This document shows positions 23,984-30,957 of a DNA stretch of 32,106 bases, in pieces. A program made the position numbers and the translations under genes. Each line of letters begins with the position of its first letter. Positions within the stretch are counted from its first letter, which is position 1. This stretch comes from JARRNO01 sp037384885 (GTDB taxonomy: Bacteria; Acidobacteriota; UBA4820; DSQY01). Under the pieces are notes generated by a model. That model made no database searches. It was not told the DNA's origin and worked only from the letters and a program-made list of their open reading frames with translations. The DNA is taken from NCBI GenBank assembly GCA_037384885.1, contig JARRNO010000067.1, forward strand, positions 1 through 32,106, in the 5' to 3' direction.

Positions 23984-24784
23984 CTAATCAATTTGCCGGT
24001 GAGGCTGCGCCCGTCTATCCCGGGCATGGGAGCCCAGAGCCTGGAGCGCCGCATCCACCCTTCCGAAAAAGGCCCGCATCAGGGCGGCTTCCCTTCGGTT
24101 TAATCCGTGACGGTGCAAGATATTCCTAAGTTCGGCAAGGACCGGAGCGTTCGGGACCGTTGCAAAGCCGATCCGGTCCGATATGGAGATCAGCAGGTCC
24201 GAAAGTTCCGCGACGAGACCGGTGGGCGCAGACGGCTCCACGGGATCGTCCTTCTTCTCCCCGCCCGGCCGCAACCCGGCGTCCGCCCTAAAGCAAAGAT
24301 AAGCCATCAGGGCGGCGCTCTGCGCGAGGTTCAGATCCTGGTAATCTTCATGGGTGGGGATGACGACGACGGCGCGGCACAGGGCGATTTCTCCGCTGTC
24401 GAGCCCTGACGATTCCGAACCGAACACAATCGCCGAATCACCGGCATGCGTCATGAGTGCTTCCGCTGCTTTCTCCGGCGTCCAGACGGGAAAGTTGCGA
24501 AAGGGTTGGGGCGCCGTGGCGAGGACCAGGGAACAGGAAGCCACCGCTTCCTGGAGTGTGCCGACGCGCCGGCTGTTTTCCAGAACGTCCACCGCCCGCC
24601 ACGCCGTCTTGCGGGATTCCGCCTCAAACTTGGGCGGTCCTCCCGGTTCGTCGGTGTGGCGGTGCAGCCGCGGATCCACGAGAAGCAGGTCCGAAAGGCC
24701 GAAATTTTTCATGACTCTGGCCACGGACCCGATATTGGCAGGCGTGCGGGGCCTGACCAGTACGAAGCGGAGCCCGGGGTTCAT
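23984..24784 (-). CDS. trmJ: TrmH/SpoU-family RNA 2'-O-methyltransferase, TrmJ-like
   Basis: A 266-residue SPOUT methyltransferase. Motif 1 is RPRTPANIGSVARVMKNFG (about 11-29), motif 2 VFGSESSGLDSGE and motif 3 IPTHEDYQDLNLAQSAALMAY, which form the trefoil knot that binds S-adenosylmethionine. The C-terminal helical extension (NILHRHGLNRREAALMRAFFGR) is typical of TrmJ, which methylates the ribose at position 32 of tRNAs. The start overlaps the mltG stop by four bases (ATGA). Other SpoU-family targets are possible, but the N-terminal catalytic domain plus short C-terminal helix pair favours TrmJ. Confidence 0.87.
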   Translation of the reverse strand: MNPGLRFVLVRPRTPANIGSVARVMKNFGLSDLLLVDPRLHRHTDEPGGPPKFEAESRKTAWRAVDVLENSRRVGTLQEAVASCSLVLATAPQPFRNFPVWTPEKAAEALMTHAGDSAIVFGSESSGLDSGEIALCRAVVVIPTHEDYQDLNLAQSAALMAYLCFRADAGLRPGGEKKDDPVEPSAPTGLVAELSDLLISISDRIGFATVPNAPVLAELRNILHRHGLNRREAALMRAFFGRVDAALQALGSHARDRRAQPHRQID

Positions 24785-25803
24785 CGCCGGCCGCCTGAAT
24801 GCAGTTGATATTTGGCCACGGCGCGGTTGTGTTCCGTGAGAGTTTTCGAAAAGGCGTGGGTCCCGTTGCCCTTGGACACGAAGTAGAGGTATCCGGTCCG
24901 GTCCGGATTCAACGCGGCGGAGAGCGACGCCTTTCCGGGAGAACAGATGGGTCCCGGCGGGAGGCCCTTGACGACGTAGGTATTGTAGGGGCTCTCGAAA
25001 TGAAGGTCCCGGCGGGTGATGACACCCCGGTAGCGCCCGTCTCGCACGAGGGCGTAAATGACGGTGGGGTCTGACTGAAGCAGCATGCCCTTTCGCAGGC
25101 GGTTATAAAAGACGCCCGCAATCAGCGGCCTTTCAGTGGGATTGGCTGTCTCCTTCTCCACAATGGACGCCAGCGTGACGATCTGCCTCAGGTCCAATCC
25201 GTCGGGAGCCGGTTCGCGATTGAGCTTCCACCATGCCCTGAACTTGTCCACCAGGATGCGAACGATGGCATCCTCATCGGTGCCGGTGGCGACGAGATAG
25301 GTCTCCGGGAAGAGGTAGCCTTCGAGCGTCTTGGCCTGCGGGTCCAGATCGCGGATCGGGGACGGATCGCGCATGGCTTCGAGGAAGCGGGGATAGGAGC
25401 CAAGGCCTTCCTTTGAAAAGAGGTGGGCGGCTTCTCCGATTCGAAGACCCTCCGGAAGGGTGACCTTGACGTAAACCACCTCCCCCTTTCTCAACTTGTC
25501 CAGAACCTGGAGCGGCGCCATCGGGCGATCGAAGGAATAACGCCCCGCCTTGATCGTCATTCCCCGTCGCATGAAGGAATAGGCCAGCTTTAAAGAAAGG
25601 CGGTGCTTCACCACCCCGCGGGCGGCGAGATCTTCCAGAACCTCGCCCGCAGGTTCACCCCGCTGAACGGACAACGTGAGTGCCCCCTCGTACCCTTTGT
25701 AAGGGCGGTGCCAGTCGTATGCCAGCCATCCCGCAGCGGCCGCCAGGGCGCCAAGGATGCAAACAAGGGCGGCCGTTGCGAAGAGTTTCCGTCGTGATGT
25801 CAT
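24781..25803 (-). CDS. mltG: Endolytic murein transglycosylase MltG
   Basis: A 340-residue inner-membrane protein: one N-terminal helix (about 8-28), a LysM-like subdomain (about 40-110) and a YceG catalytic domain. The catalytic Glu is E216 in TLASIVEKET. Further family motifs are LEGYLFPETY, IAGVFYNRL, MLLQSDPTVIYAL and SPYNTYVVKGLPPGPICSPG. It cuts nascent glycan strands and sets their length. ATGA overlaps on both sides join it to ruvX upstream and trmJ downstream; ruvX-mltG linkage is common in bacteria. Confidence 0.95.
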   Translation of the reverse strand: MTSRRKLFATAALVCILGALAAAAGWLAYDWHRPYKGYEGALTLSVQRGEPAGEVLEDLAARGVVKHRLSLKLAYSFMRRGMTIKAGRYSFDRPMAPLQVLDKLRKGEVVYVKVTLPEGLRIGEAAHLFSKEGLGSYPRFLEAMRDPSPIRDLDPQAKTLEGYLFPETYLVATGTDEDAIVRILVDKFRAWWKLNREPAPDGLDLRQIVTLASIVEKETANPTERPLIAGVFYNRLRKGMLLQSDPTVIYALVRDGRYRGVITRRDLHFESPYNTYVVKGLPPGPICSPGKASLSAALNPDRTGYLYFVSKGNGTHAFSKTLTEHNRAVAKYQLHSGGRR

Positions 25804-26219
25804 GAGTCCCTTCCATTGAGATAGGTCTGCAGGAGAACGGCGGCGGCCACCTGGTCAACGCGCTCTTTCTTTCCACGGGTGCGTTCGCCGCGGCCGGAAA
25901 GGATAGCCTGGGCCTCAACGCTCGTAAGGCGCTCGTCGTACAGAACAATCTCCACACCGTCGAGAGCGGCTTGAAGGGAACGGGCGAGATTCTGAGCTGC
26001 TTGGGCGGAACTCCCTTTTCGGCCGTCCATATGGAGGGGATGGCCGATCACAACGGTTTCCACCTTTTCTTGCCGGATGATCTTGAGCAGCCTCTCCATC
26101 AGGGATTTCCGGTTCCTTCCGTCAAGCGTGGGCAACGGACGGGCGATCCAACCCATGGGATCGGATACGGCGACACCGACGCGCTTTTCTCCCCAGTCCA
26201 CGGCGAGTACCCGGCTCAT
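25800..26219 (-). CDS. ruvX: Holliday-junction resolvase-like / pre-16S rRNA nuclease RuvX (YqgF)
   Basis: A 139-residue RNase H-fold protein, complete. The first acidic residue is in LAVDWGEKRVGVAVSD (D8), the second in YDERLTSVEA, and the third in KERVDQVAAAVLLQ. YqgF proteins process the 5' end of 16S rRNA and are related to RuvC resolvases. It is the first gene of the minus-strand ruvX-mltG-trmJ-yjbQ unit and is divergent from pepF. No strong promoter consensus was found upstream. Confidence 0.93.
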   Translation of the reverse strand: MSRVLAVDWGEKRVGVAVSDPMGWIARPLPTLDGRNRKSLMERLLKIIRQEKVETVVIGHPLHMDGRKGSSAQAAQNLARSLQAALDGVEIVLYDERLTSVEAQAILSGRGERTRGKKERVDQVAAAVLLQTYLNGRDS

Positions 26220-26244
26220 GCTTCTATCTTAACCGGGGGGCGGG

Positions 26245-26265
26245 GTCCAGGTAAAGCACCTGGAC
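26245..26265. other. Perfect stem-loop between ruvX and pepF
   Basis: GTCCAGGT (26245-26252), a 5-base loop and ACCTGGAC (26258-26265) form an 8-base-pair hairpin 25 bases upstream of ruvX. No T-run follows on either strand, so it is not a typical terminator. It could be an operator or a leader hairpin. Confidence 0.4.
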
Positions 26266-26272
26266 AGGAGGA

Positions 26273-26353
26273 ATGAACCTGCCGGCGCTGTTGATATCAC
26301 CCGGTGCTTTGAAGTACGTTGCAAAACGGAGGAGATCACCTCATCAGAAGTGA
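26273..26353 (+). CDS. Possible 26-residue leader peptide upstream of pepF
   Basis: An ATG at 26273 follows AGGAGGA closely and opens a reading frame of 26 codons ending in TGA at 26351-26353. The product would be basic at its C-terminus (KYVAKRRRSPHQK). It comes right after the stem-loop at 26245-26265 and ends about 75 bases before pepF. The strong ribosome-binding site is the only positive evidence; there is no homology to judge by. Confidence 0.2.
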   Translation: MNLPALLISPGALKYVAKRRRSPHQK

Positions 26354-26429
26354 GACACTGTCATAAATGCGGGCGGGCGCCCGTCGGCCCGTCCACCACA
26401 CGGCATCCCCAAGGGCTGAAGGAGGAAAC

Positions 26430-28340
26430 ATGAAGATGAAACGCGTGTTGATGATGGTCCTGATTGCGTTTCTCGCCGTCCCCGCCGCGAGCGTGATGGT
26501 GAGAAGCCGCGACCGGGACAAGGTCCCCGCGAAAGACCAGTGGGATCTCAGCGATCTTTACAAGACAGATCAGGCATGGTCGCAGGCCAAGGACTCTCTG
26601 GTCAAAAGTCTCCCGGAACTCGACCAGTACAAGGGGGAACTGGGGAGTTCCGCGAAAACGCTGAAGGCCTGCCTCGATCTCGAATACCACCTGTTTCAGC
26701 AGTACCTCAGGCTGAGCGCCTACGCTTCACAGAAATCCGACATGGATATGAGAAACGCAAAGGCCCTGGAAATGAGGCAGTCGCTCGGCCCCATCGGCGC
26801 CAAGCTTCAGGCGGCGGGCGCCTGGATCAATCCTGAGATCCTGCGTATTCCGCAAGAGACGATCCAGGCCTTTTACCGGCAGGCGCCGGACCTGGAAAAG
26901 GTCTACGGTCCGGTGATCAAGGATATCCAGCGCATGAAGCCGCACACCCTTTCCCCCGAGGGCGAAAGGATTGTCGCCGATGCAGGCAGGATGTCCGGTT
27001 CGCCCGAGTCGGTTTACAGCGTGTTCAGCGATGCGGATATTCCGAGGTCCAAGGTGACCCTGAGCGATGGAAAGACCGTGACGCTCGATGCCGCCGCTTA
27101 CACCAAGTACCGCGCCGTCACAAACCGGAAGGACCGCCAGGCCGTCTTTCAGGCCTTTTTCGGCAATCTCAACAAATTCCGCGGGACCTTCGGAAGCCTG
27201 CTCAACGCGGAAGTCAACAAGGACGAGTTTTACGCCGAGGCGCGCGGCTATAAAAGCGACGTGTCGCCCGCGCTTGCCGCCGCGCTGGATGAAAACAATA
27301 TCCCCGTGGAGGTTTACACCAACCTGCTGAAGAACGTCCACCAGTATCTTCCCGTCCTGCACCGGTACCTGAAGCTCCGGGCCCGGATCATGGGCGTGAA
27401 GCAGCTTCGCTACTCTGACCTCTACGCGCCCATCTTCAAGGACGTGGACGTGAAGTACACGGTGCCGGAGGCCAAAAAGCTCGTGTTGAAGGCGTTAGCT
27501 CCGCTCGGCAAGGATTATGTCGACACCCTCGCCAAGGGGTACGACAGCCGCTGGGTGGATTTCTATCCCACGCCCGGCAAACACAGCGGCGCTTACGAGA
27601 ACGCCGCCTACGGCGTCCATCCCTACATGCTCCTCAACTTCAACGGAAGCTATGAGGACGTCTCCACGCTGGCGCATGAGTCGGGGCACGCGATGCACAG
27701 CCACTATTCGGATACTGCGCAGCCGTTTCCGACCAGCATGTACAAGATCTTCGTCGCGGAGGTGGCAAGCACGCTGAATGAAAACCTGCTCATGCACTAC
27801 ATGCTTAACCACACGCACGACGACGGCATGAAACTGTTTCTGCTGGGGACCTACGTGGACAATCTCAGGACGACCCTCTTCCGGCAGGCCCAGTTCGCAG
27901 AGTTCGAGCTGAGGATCCACCAGATGGTGGAGAACGGGCAGGCTCTCACCGGCGACAACCTGAACAAAGTCTACGCAGGTATCCTCAACAAGTACTACGG
28001 TGTGGACCAGGGGATCTGCTCCGTCAACCCGGTGTGCGATGCTGAGTGGGCCTATATCCCGCACTTTTACTACGACTTCTACGTTTACTCGTATGCCACG
28101 TCCATCACCGCGTCGACGGCTCTGGCCCGGATGATCGAAGAAGGCCGCCCGGGAGCGGTGAAGCACTATCGGAAGTTTCTCACCCTGGGAGACAGCCTTC
28201 CGCCCGTGGACGAACTGAAAGCCGCCGGGGTTGACATGACCACGGACCAGCCTTTCAAGATCACCATGAAGGCGATGAACGAGGCCATGGACCAGATGGA
28301 AGCCATCTTGAACCGGATGGACAAGAAAGCCGGCAAATAG
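26430..28340 (+). CDS. pepF: Exported oligoendopeptidase F (M3B metallopeptidase)
   Basis: A 636-residue zinc peptidase. The start is the ATG at 26430 with GGAGGAAAC in front; the in-frame codons upstream have no ribosome-binding site. A signal peptide precedes the enzyme (MKMKRVLMMVLIAFLAVPAAS), whereas classical PepF is cytosolic. The PepF opening follows (WDLSDLYKTDQAW). The metal site is HESGH (416-420) with the third ligand E444 in VAEVAST, and HFYYDFYVYSYATS near the end binds peptide. It would trim short peptides in the periplasm or outside. It is divergent from ruvX and ends at a bidirectional terminator. Confidence 0.93.
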   Translation: MKMKRVLMMVLIAFLAVPAASVMVRSRDRDKVPAKDQWDLSDLYKTDQAWSQAKDSLVKSLPELDQYKGELGSSAKTLKACLDLEYHLFQQYLRLSAYASQKSDMDMRNAKALEMRQSLGPIGAKLQAAGAWINPEILRIPQETIQAFYRQAPDLEKVYGPVIKDIQRMKPHTLSPEGERIVADAGRMSGSPESVYSVFSDADIPRSKVTLSDGKTVTLDAAAYTKYRAVTNRKDRQAVFQAFFGNLNKFRGTFGSLLNAEVNKDEFYAEARGYKSDVSPALAAALDENNIPVEVYTNLLKNVHQYLPVLHRYLKLRARIMGVKQLRYSDLYAPIFKDVDVKYTVPEAKKLVLKALAPLGKDYVDTLAKGYDSRWVDFYPTPGKHSGAYENAAYGVHPYMLLNFNGSYEDVSTLAHESGHAMHSHYSDTAQPFPTSMYKIFVAEVASTLNENLLMHYMLNHTHDDGMKLFLLGTYVDNLRTTLFRQAQFAEFELRIHQMVENGQALTGDNLNKVYAGILNKYYGVDQGICSVNPVCDAEWAYIPHFYYDFYVYSYATSITASTALARMIEEGRPGAVKHYRKFLTLGDSLPPVDELKAAGVDMTTDQPFKITMKAMNEAMDQMEAILNRMDKKAGK

Positions 28341-28364
28341 GCTGAAGTCAAGGGGTGACCATGA

Positions 28365-28392
28365 AAAAAGGGGGCCGTGCGGCCCCCTTTTT
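28365..28392. terminator. Bidirectional rho-independent terminator
   Basis: A perfect 12-base-pair stem, AAAAAGGGGGCC (28365-28376), loop GTGC, GGCCCCCTTTTT (28381-28392). It has a T-run on both strands and lies between the convergent pepF and the first outer-membrane protein gene, so it can end both transcripts. Confidence 0.92.
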
Positions 28393-28410
28393 CGTGAGGT
28401 GCAATGCGTT

Positions 28411-29406
28411 CTACCAACTGAAGCCCACGCTGGCGTAGAAGCCTTCCTCGGACAGGTTGTGGTGGGGGGTAGCCCCCGAAGAAAGACCAAAGTAAAGAGA
28501 TGCCAGGGTGTCGCTCGGTGTGAGAGAATCGTTGAAAACGTCGCGCATCATGCGATAGCGGTAGCCAAGCTTGGCGTACCAGTTCGACGTGAAATTGACT
28601 TGGCCTTCGATGAAAATCTTGAAAGCCGGAGAAACCGTCGTTTTGGAGTCGAACTGCTGGAAGTCGATGGACTCGTAACCGGTATTGTCGATATCCGTCT
28701 GCAGGAAAGAGGCGTCTTCCTTCAGGCTCAGCATGTCAATGCTCGCCCCGGCGTTGAAGGCCAGGTGCTTGGAGGCCTTGAAGGAGTTGATGAGTCCAAA
28801 GTTCAAGCCCCATCCCGTGCTGTACGACTGCATGGCGACCACGGAGGACCCCGGAGGGGTCAGATAACCATGATTGTCCGCGTAGACGAAATTGTTGTCC
28901 AGCGTGGCTTCGGCCCGGCTGACGCCGGTGTAGACCAGCATTTCCCAGTTCTTGGCCGGGTGGAATTTCCGCCCGATGTTCAGCGCCCAGTCCGTCTGGT
29001 TCAGCCTCGTGGAGGCGGTTGCCATATCAGCGAAAACAGTGGGATAGCCATATGAGGCCTCACTAAACCTGACATAGTTCGCACTCAGGATTGACTGCCC
29101 GGGAGTTCCGGAGGCAAAGCCGTTGGCGGTCTTGTCGTAATGAAAGTAGCTCAGCCATACCTTCCAGGTGGGGGTTTCGTAGGACAGCTTGATTTCCGGA
29201 GACCAGCGGCGTTCAGGTGAATTGGTGGCCGTCCCCATGTTGGCAAGCGTGTCGTAATTCACGATCGTGGCGTACTGGGCGGAGATGTCGCGCGGCTGCG
29301 CGTACCAGGCGCCGAGCTCCACCGACCATTTTCCTGAAGCGGATTGGGCCGCCAACGGCAGCAGGAACGCGGCCGCCGCCAGCGCAAGAATTAGTTTCTT
29401 CATCAT
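28411..29406 (-). CDS. Outer-membrane beta-barrel protein, paralogue 1
   Basis: A 331-residue protein with a signal peptide (MKKLILALAAAAFLLPLAAQ, cleaved near SASG) and then alternating hydrophobic/polar strands rich in Tyr, Trp and Gly. It ends in FSW, the aromatic C-terminal residue recognised by the Bam complex. No large soluble domain is visible, so it is probably a barrel of about 12-14 strands. Of the two adjacent ATGs at 29401-29406 the first fits AAGGAG spacing best. More than half of its residues match paralogue 2 (29732-30778), for example ERRWSPEI, HYDKTAN, GRKFHPxKNWEMLVYTG and QSYSTGWGLNFGLINSFKA. It has its own promoter and ends at the bidirectional terminator. Substrate unknown. 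Confidence 0.87.
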   Translation of the reverse strand: MMKKLILALAAAAFLLPLAAQSASGKWSVELGAWYAQPRDISAQYATIVNYDTLANMGTATNSPERRWSPEIKLSYETPTWKVWLSYFHYDKTANGFASGTPGQSILSANYVRFSEASYGYPTVFADMATASTRLNQTDWALNIGRKFHPAKNWEMLVYTGVSRAEATLDNNFVYADNHGYLTPPGSSVVAMQSYSTGWGLNFGLINSFKASKHLAFNAGASIDMLSLKEDASFLQTDIDNTGYESIDFQQFDSKTTVSPAFKIFIEGQVNFTSNWYAKLGYRYRMMRDVFNDSLTPSDTLASLYFGLSSGATPHHNLSEEGFYASVGFSW

Positions 29407-29499
29407 ATCCTCTCTCCTTTCCTCTTTTCTGTTGAAGGCCGCGTTAGGGGCCGGCCTCAACTATTTAGGAACTCAATCAAATTCCATTTCAGCCGAAGT

Positions 29500-29528
29500 A
29501 ATGTACCGTCCGGAATCAGCCCTGTCAA
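29500..29528 (-). promoter_or_regulatory. Promoter of outer-membrane paralogue 1
   Basis: Minus strand: TTGACA (29523-29528), 17-base spacer, TACATT (29500-29505). A start near 29493 gives an 87-base leader. The whole gap 29407-29731 (325 bases) holds this promoter and, at its far end, the terminator of paralogue 2; I saw no gene in it. Confidence 0.7.
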
Positions 29529-29680
29529 GGACAAAATGAGGCTGTTTTAATTTAGGTCCGACGACGCGTGAACGCGGTGATTCAGCTCACAAACCCGTGT
29601 GGACCTCCGGGGGCTCGGCCTCCTGGATCAATGCGGATTGACCCTTGGTCCCGAAGGTTGCGGGGAATCCGCCACGGCTG

Positions 29681-29707
29681 AAAAAGGGGAGGCAAGCGCC
29701 CCCCCTT
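29681..29707 (-). terminator. Rho-independent terminator of outer-membrane paralogue 2
   Basis: Minus strand: AAGGGGGGGC (29707-29698), loop GCTT, GCCTCCCCTT (29693-29684) with one G-T pair, followed by T residues to 29681. It starts 25 bases after the stop codon at 29732. Confidence 0.8.
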
Positions 29708-29731
29708 GATCGAAGCTCATTCAGCATGAAG

Positions 29732-30778
29732 CTACCAGCTGAAGCCCACGCTGGCGTACAAACCTTCCTCGGCAAGGTGCCGCGAGGGATTCGGAGCGGA
29801 TTTGCCGAAGTACAGCGAGGTCATGGAGTTGTCCGGGGTCAAGGACCGGTTAAAGACATCCCGGATCATCTCGTAGCGGTAGCCGATCTTGGCAAACCAG
29901 TTTTCGGAGAAGTTCACCTGGCTCTCGAGAAAAATCCTGAATGCCGGCGAAATTGTGGTTTCAGAGGCATACTCCTGGTCGGTGATCATACCGCTGCCAT
30001 CCGGAAAGATAAATGTCTGCAGGTAGGAGGCCTCTTCCTTCATGCTGAGCATTCCCAAGCCGGCGCCGGCGTTGAAGCGCAGGTAATCGTTTGCCTTGAA
30101 GCTGTTGATCAGGCCGAAATTCAGCCCCCATCCGGTGCTGTATGACTGCATGGCGACCGCCGTGCTGTTGGTGGGTGGAAAATCGAAGCCGTACGCATCG
30201 GTGTAGGCGAGGTTGTTGTCCAGCGCCACCTCGAAGCGGCGGACGCCCGTGTAAACCAGCATTTCCCAGTTTTTTGAGGGGTGAAATTTGCGCCCGATGT
30301 TCCAGCTCCAGCTGGTTTCGTTCAGCCGGGTGGAAGCGGTTGCCGAGGTGGCGAGAACCGTGGCGGGCCCGGGACCCGCGTCAATGGTGCCTCCCCCTCC
30401 AGCGGCCGCGTTCGCGCCGAAGAAAAGAAAGAAAGTACTGTTCAGATAGTTGGCAGACAATGCGCTCTGCCCTGGGGTGGCCGCAGCCATCGTGTTGGCC
30501 GTCTTGTCATAATGGTAATAATTCAGCCAAGTCTTCCACGTCGGCGTTTCGTACGCCAGCGTAATCTCCGGAGACCAGCGGCGCTCGGGGCCGTTATAGT
30601 AATTATTCATATAGGCGAGCGTGTCCCAATTGTACTCCGTCGCATAATTGATCTGAACGTCACGAGGCTGCATGAACCATGCGCCGAGTTCCACCGACCA
30701 TTTACCGGAAGCCGTCTGCGCCGCCAGCGGCAACATGAACGCGGCGGCTGCCAATGCAAGAATCACCCTCTTCATCAT
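29732..30778 (-). CDS. Outer-membrane beta-barrel protein, paralogue 2
   Basis: A 348-residue tandem paralogue of the protein at 28411-29406, with the same plan: signal peptide (MKRVILALAAAAFMLPLAAQ), SGKWSVELGAWF opening, barrel strands and a C-terminal FSW. It is 17 residues longer, mainly through a Gly/Ala-rich insertion in a loop near residue 140 (NAAAGGGGTIDAGPGP), which is where paralogue 1 has a short Tyr/Pro loop. The start is the first of two ATGs (30776-30778) with AAGGAG seven bases upstream. It carries its own promoter and terminator, so the two copies can be expressed separately. No other genes lie in between. Family and substrate are not recognised. Confidence 0.87.
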   Translation of the reverse strand: MMKRVILALAAAAFMLPLAAQTASGKWSVELGAWFMQPRDVQINYATEYNWDTLAYMNNYYNGPERRWSPEITLAYETPTWKTWLNYYHYDKTANTMAAATPGQSALSANYLNSTFFLFFGANAAAGGGGTIDAGPGPATVLATSATASTRLNETSWSWNIGRKFHPSKNWEMLVYTGVRRFEVALDNNLAYTDAYGFDFPPTNSTAVAMQSYSTGWGLNFGLINSFKANDYLRFNAGAGLGMLSMKEEASYLQTFIFPDGSGMITDQEYASETTISPAFRIFLESQVNFSENWFAKIGYRYEMIRDVFNRSLTPDNSMTSLYFGKSAPNPSRHLAEEGLYASVGFSW

Positions 30779-30855
30779 GACCTCACTCCTTTCCTCGTCT
30801 AATATCGCGGGCCGACTCACTTGGAGCCCACGAAATTGCGGGCTATTTTTGCCTG

Positions 30856-30884
30856 ACTATACGATGAGGGATGGGGCGTGTCAA
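30856..30884 (-). promoter_or_regulatory. Strong promoter of outer-membrane paralogue 2
   Basis: Minus strand: TTGACA (30879-30884), 17-base spacer, TATAGT (30856-30861). This is the closest match to the sigma-70 consensus in the window. A start near 30849 leaves a 71-base leader before the ATG at 30778. Confidence 0.8.
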
Positions 30885-30957
30885 GAAAGATTCCGCCCAA
30901 AATGAAAACAGGTGAGGCCGGTCACAATTTCCCGGTGCTAACCGCCGAAATGGGCGA

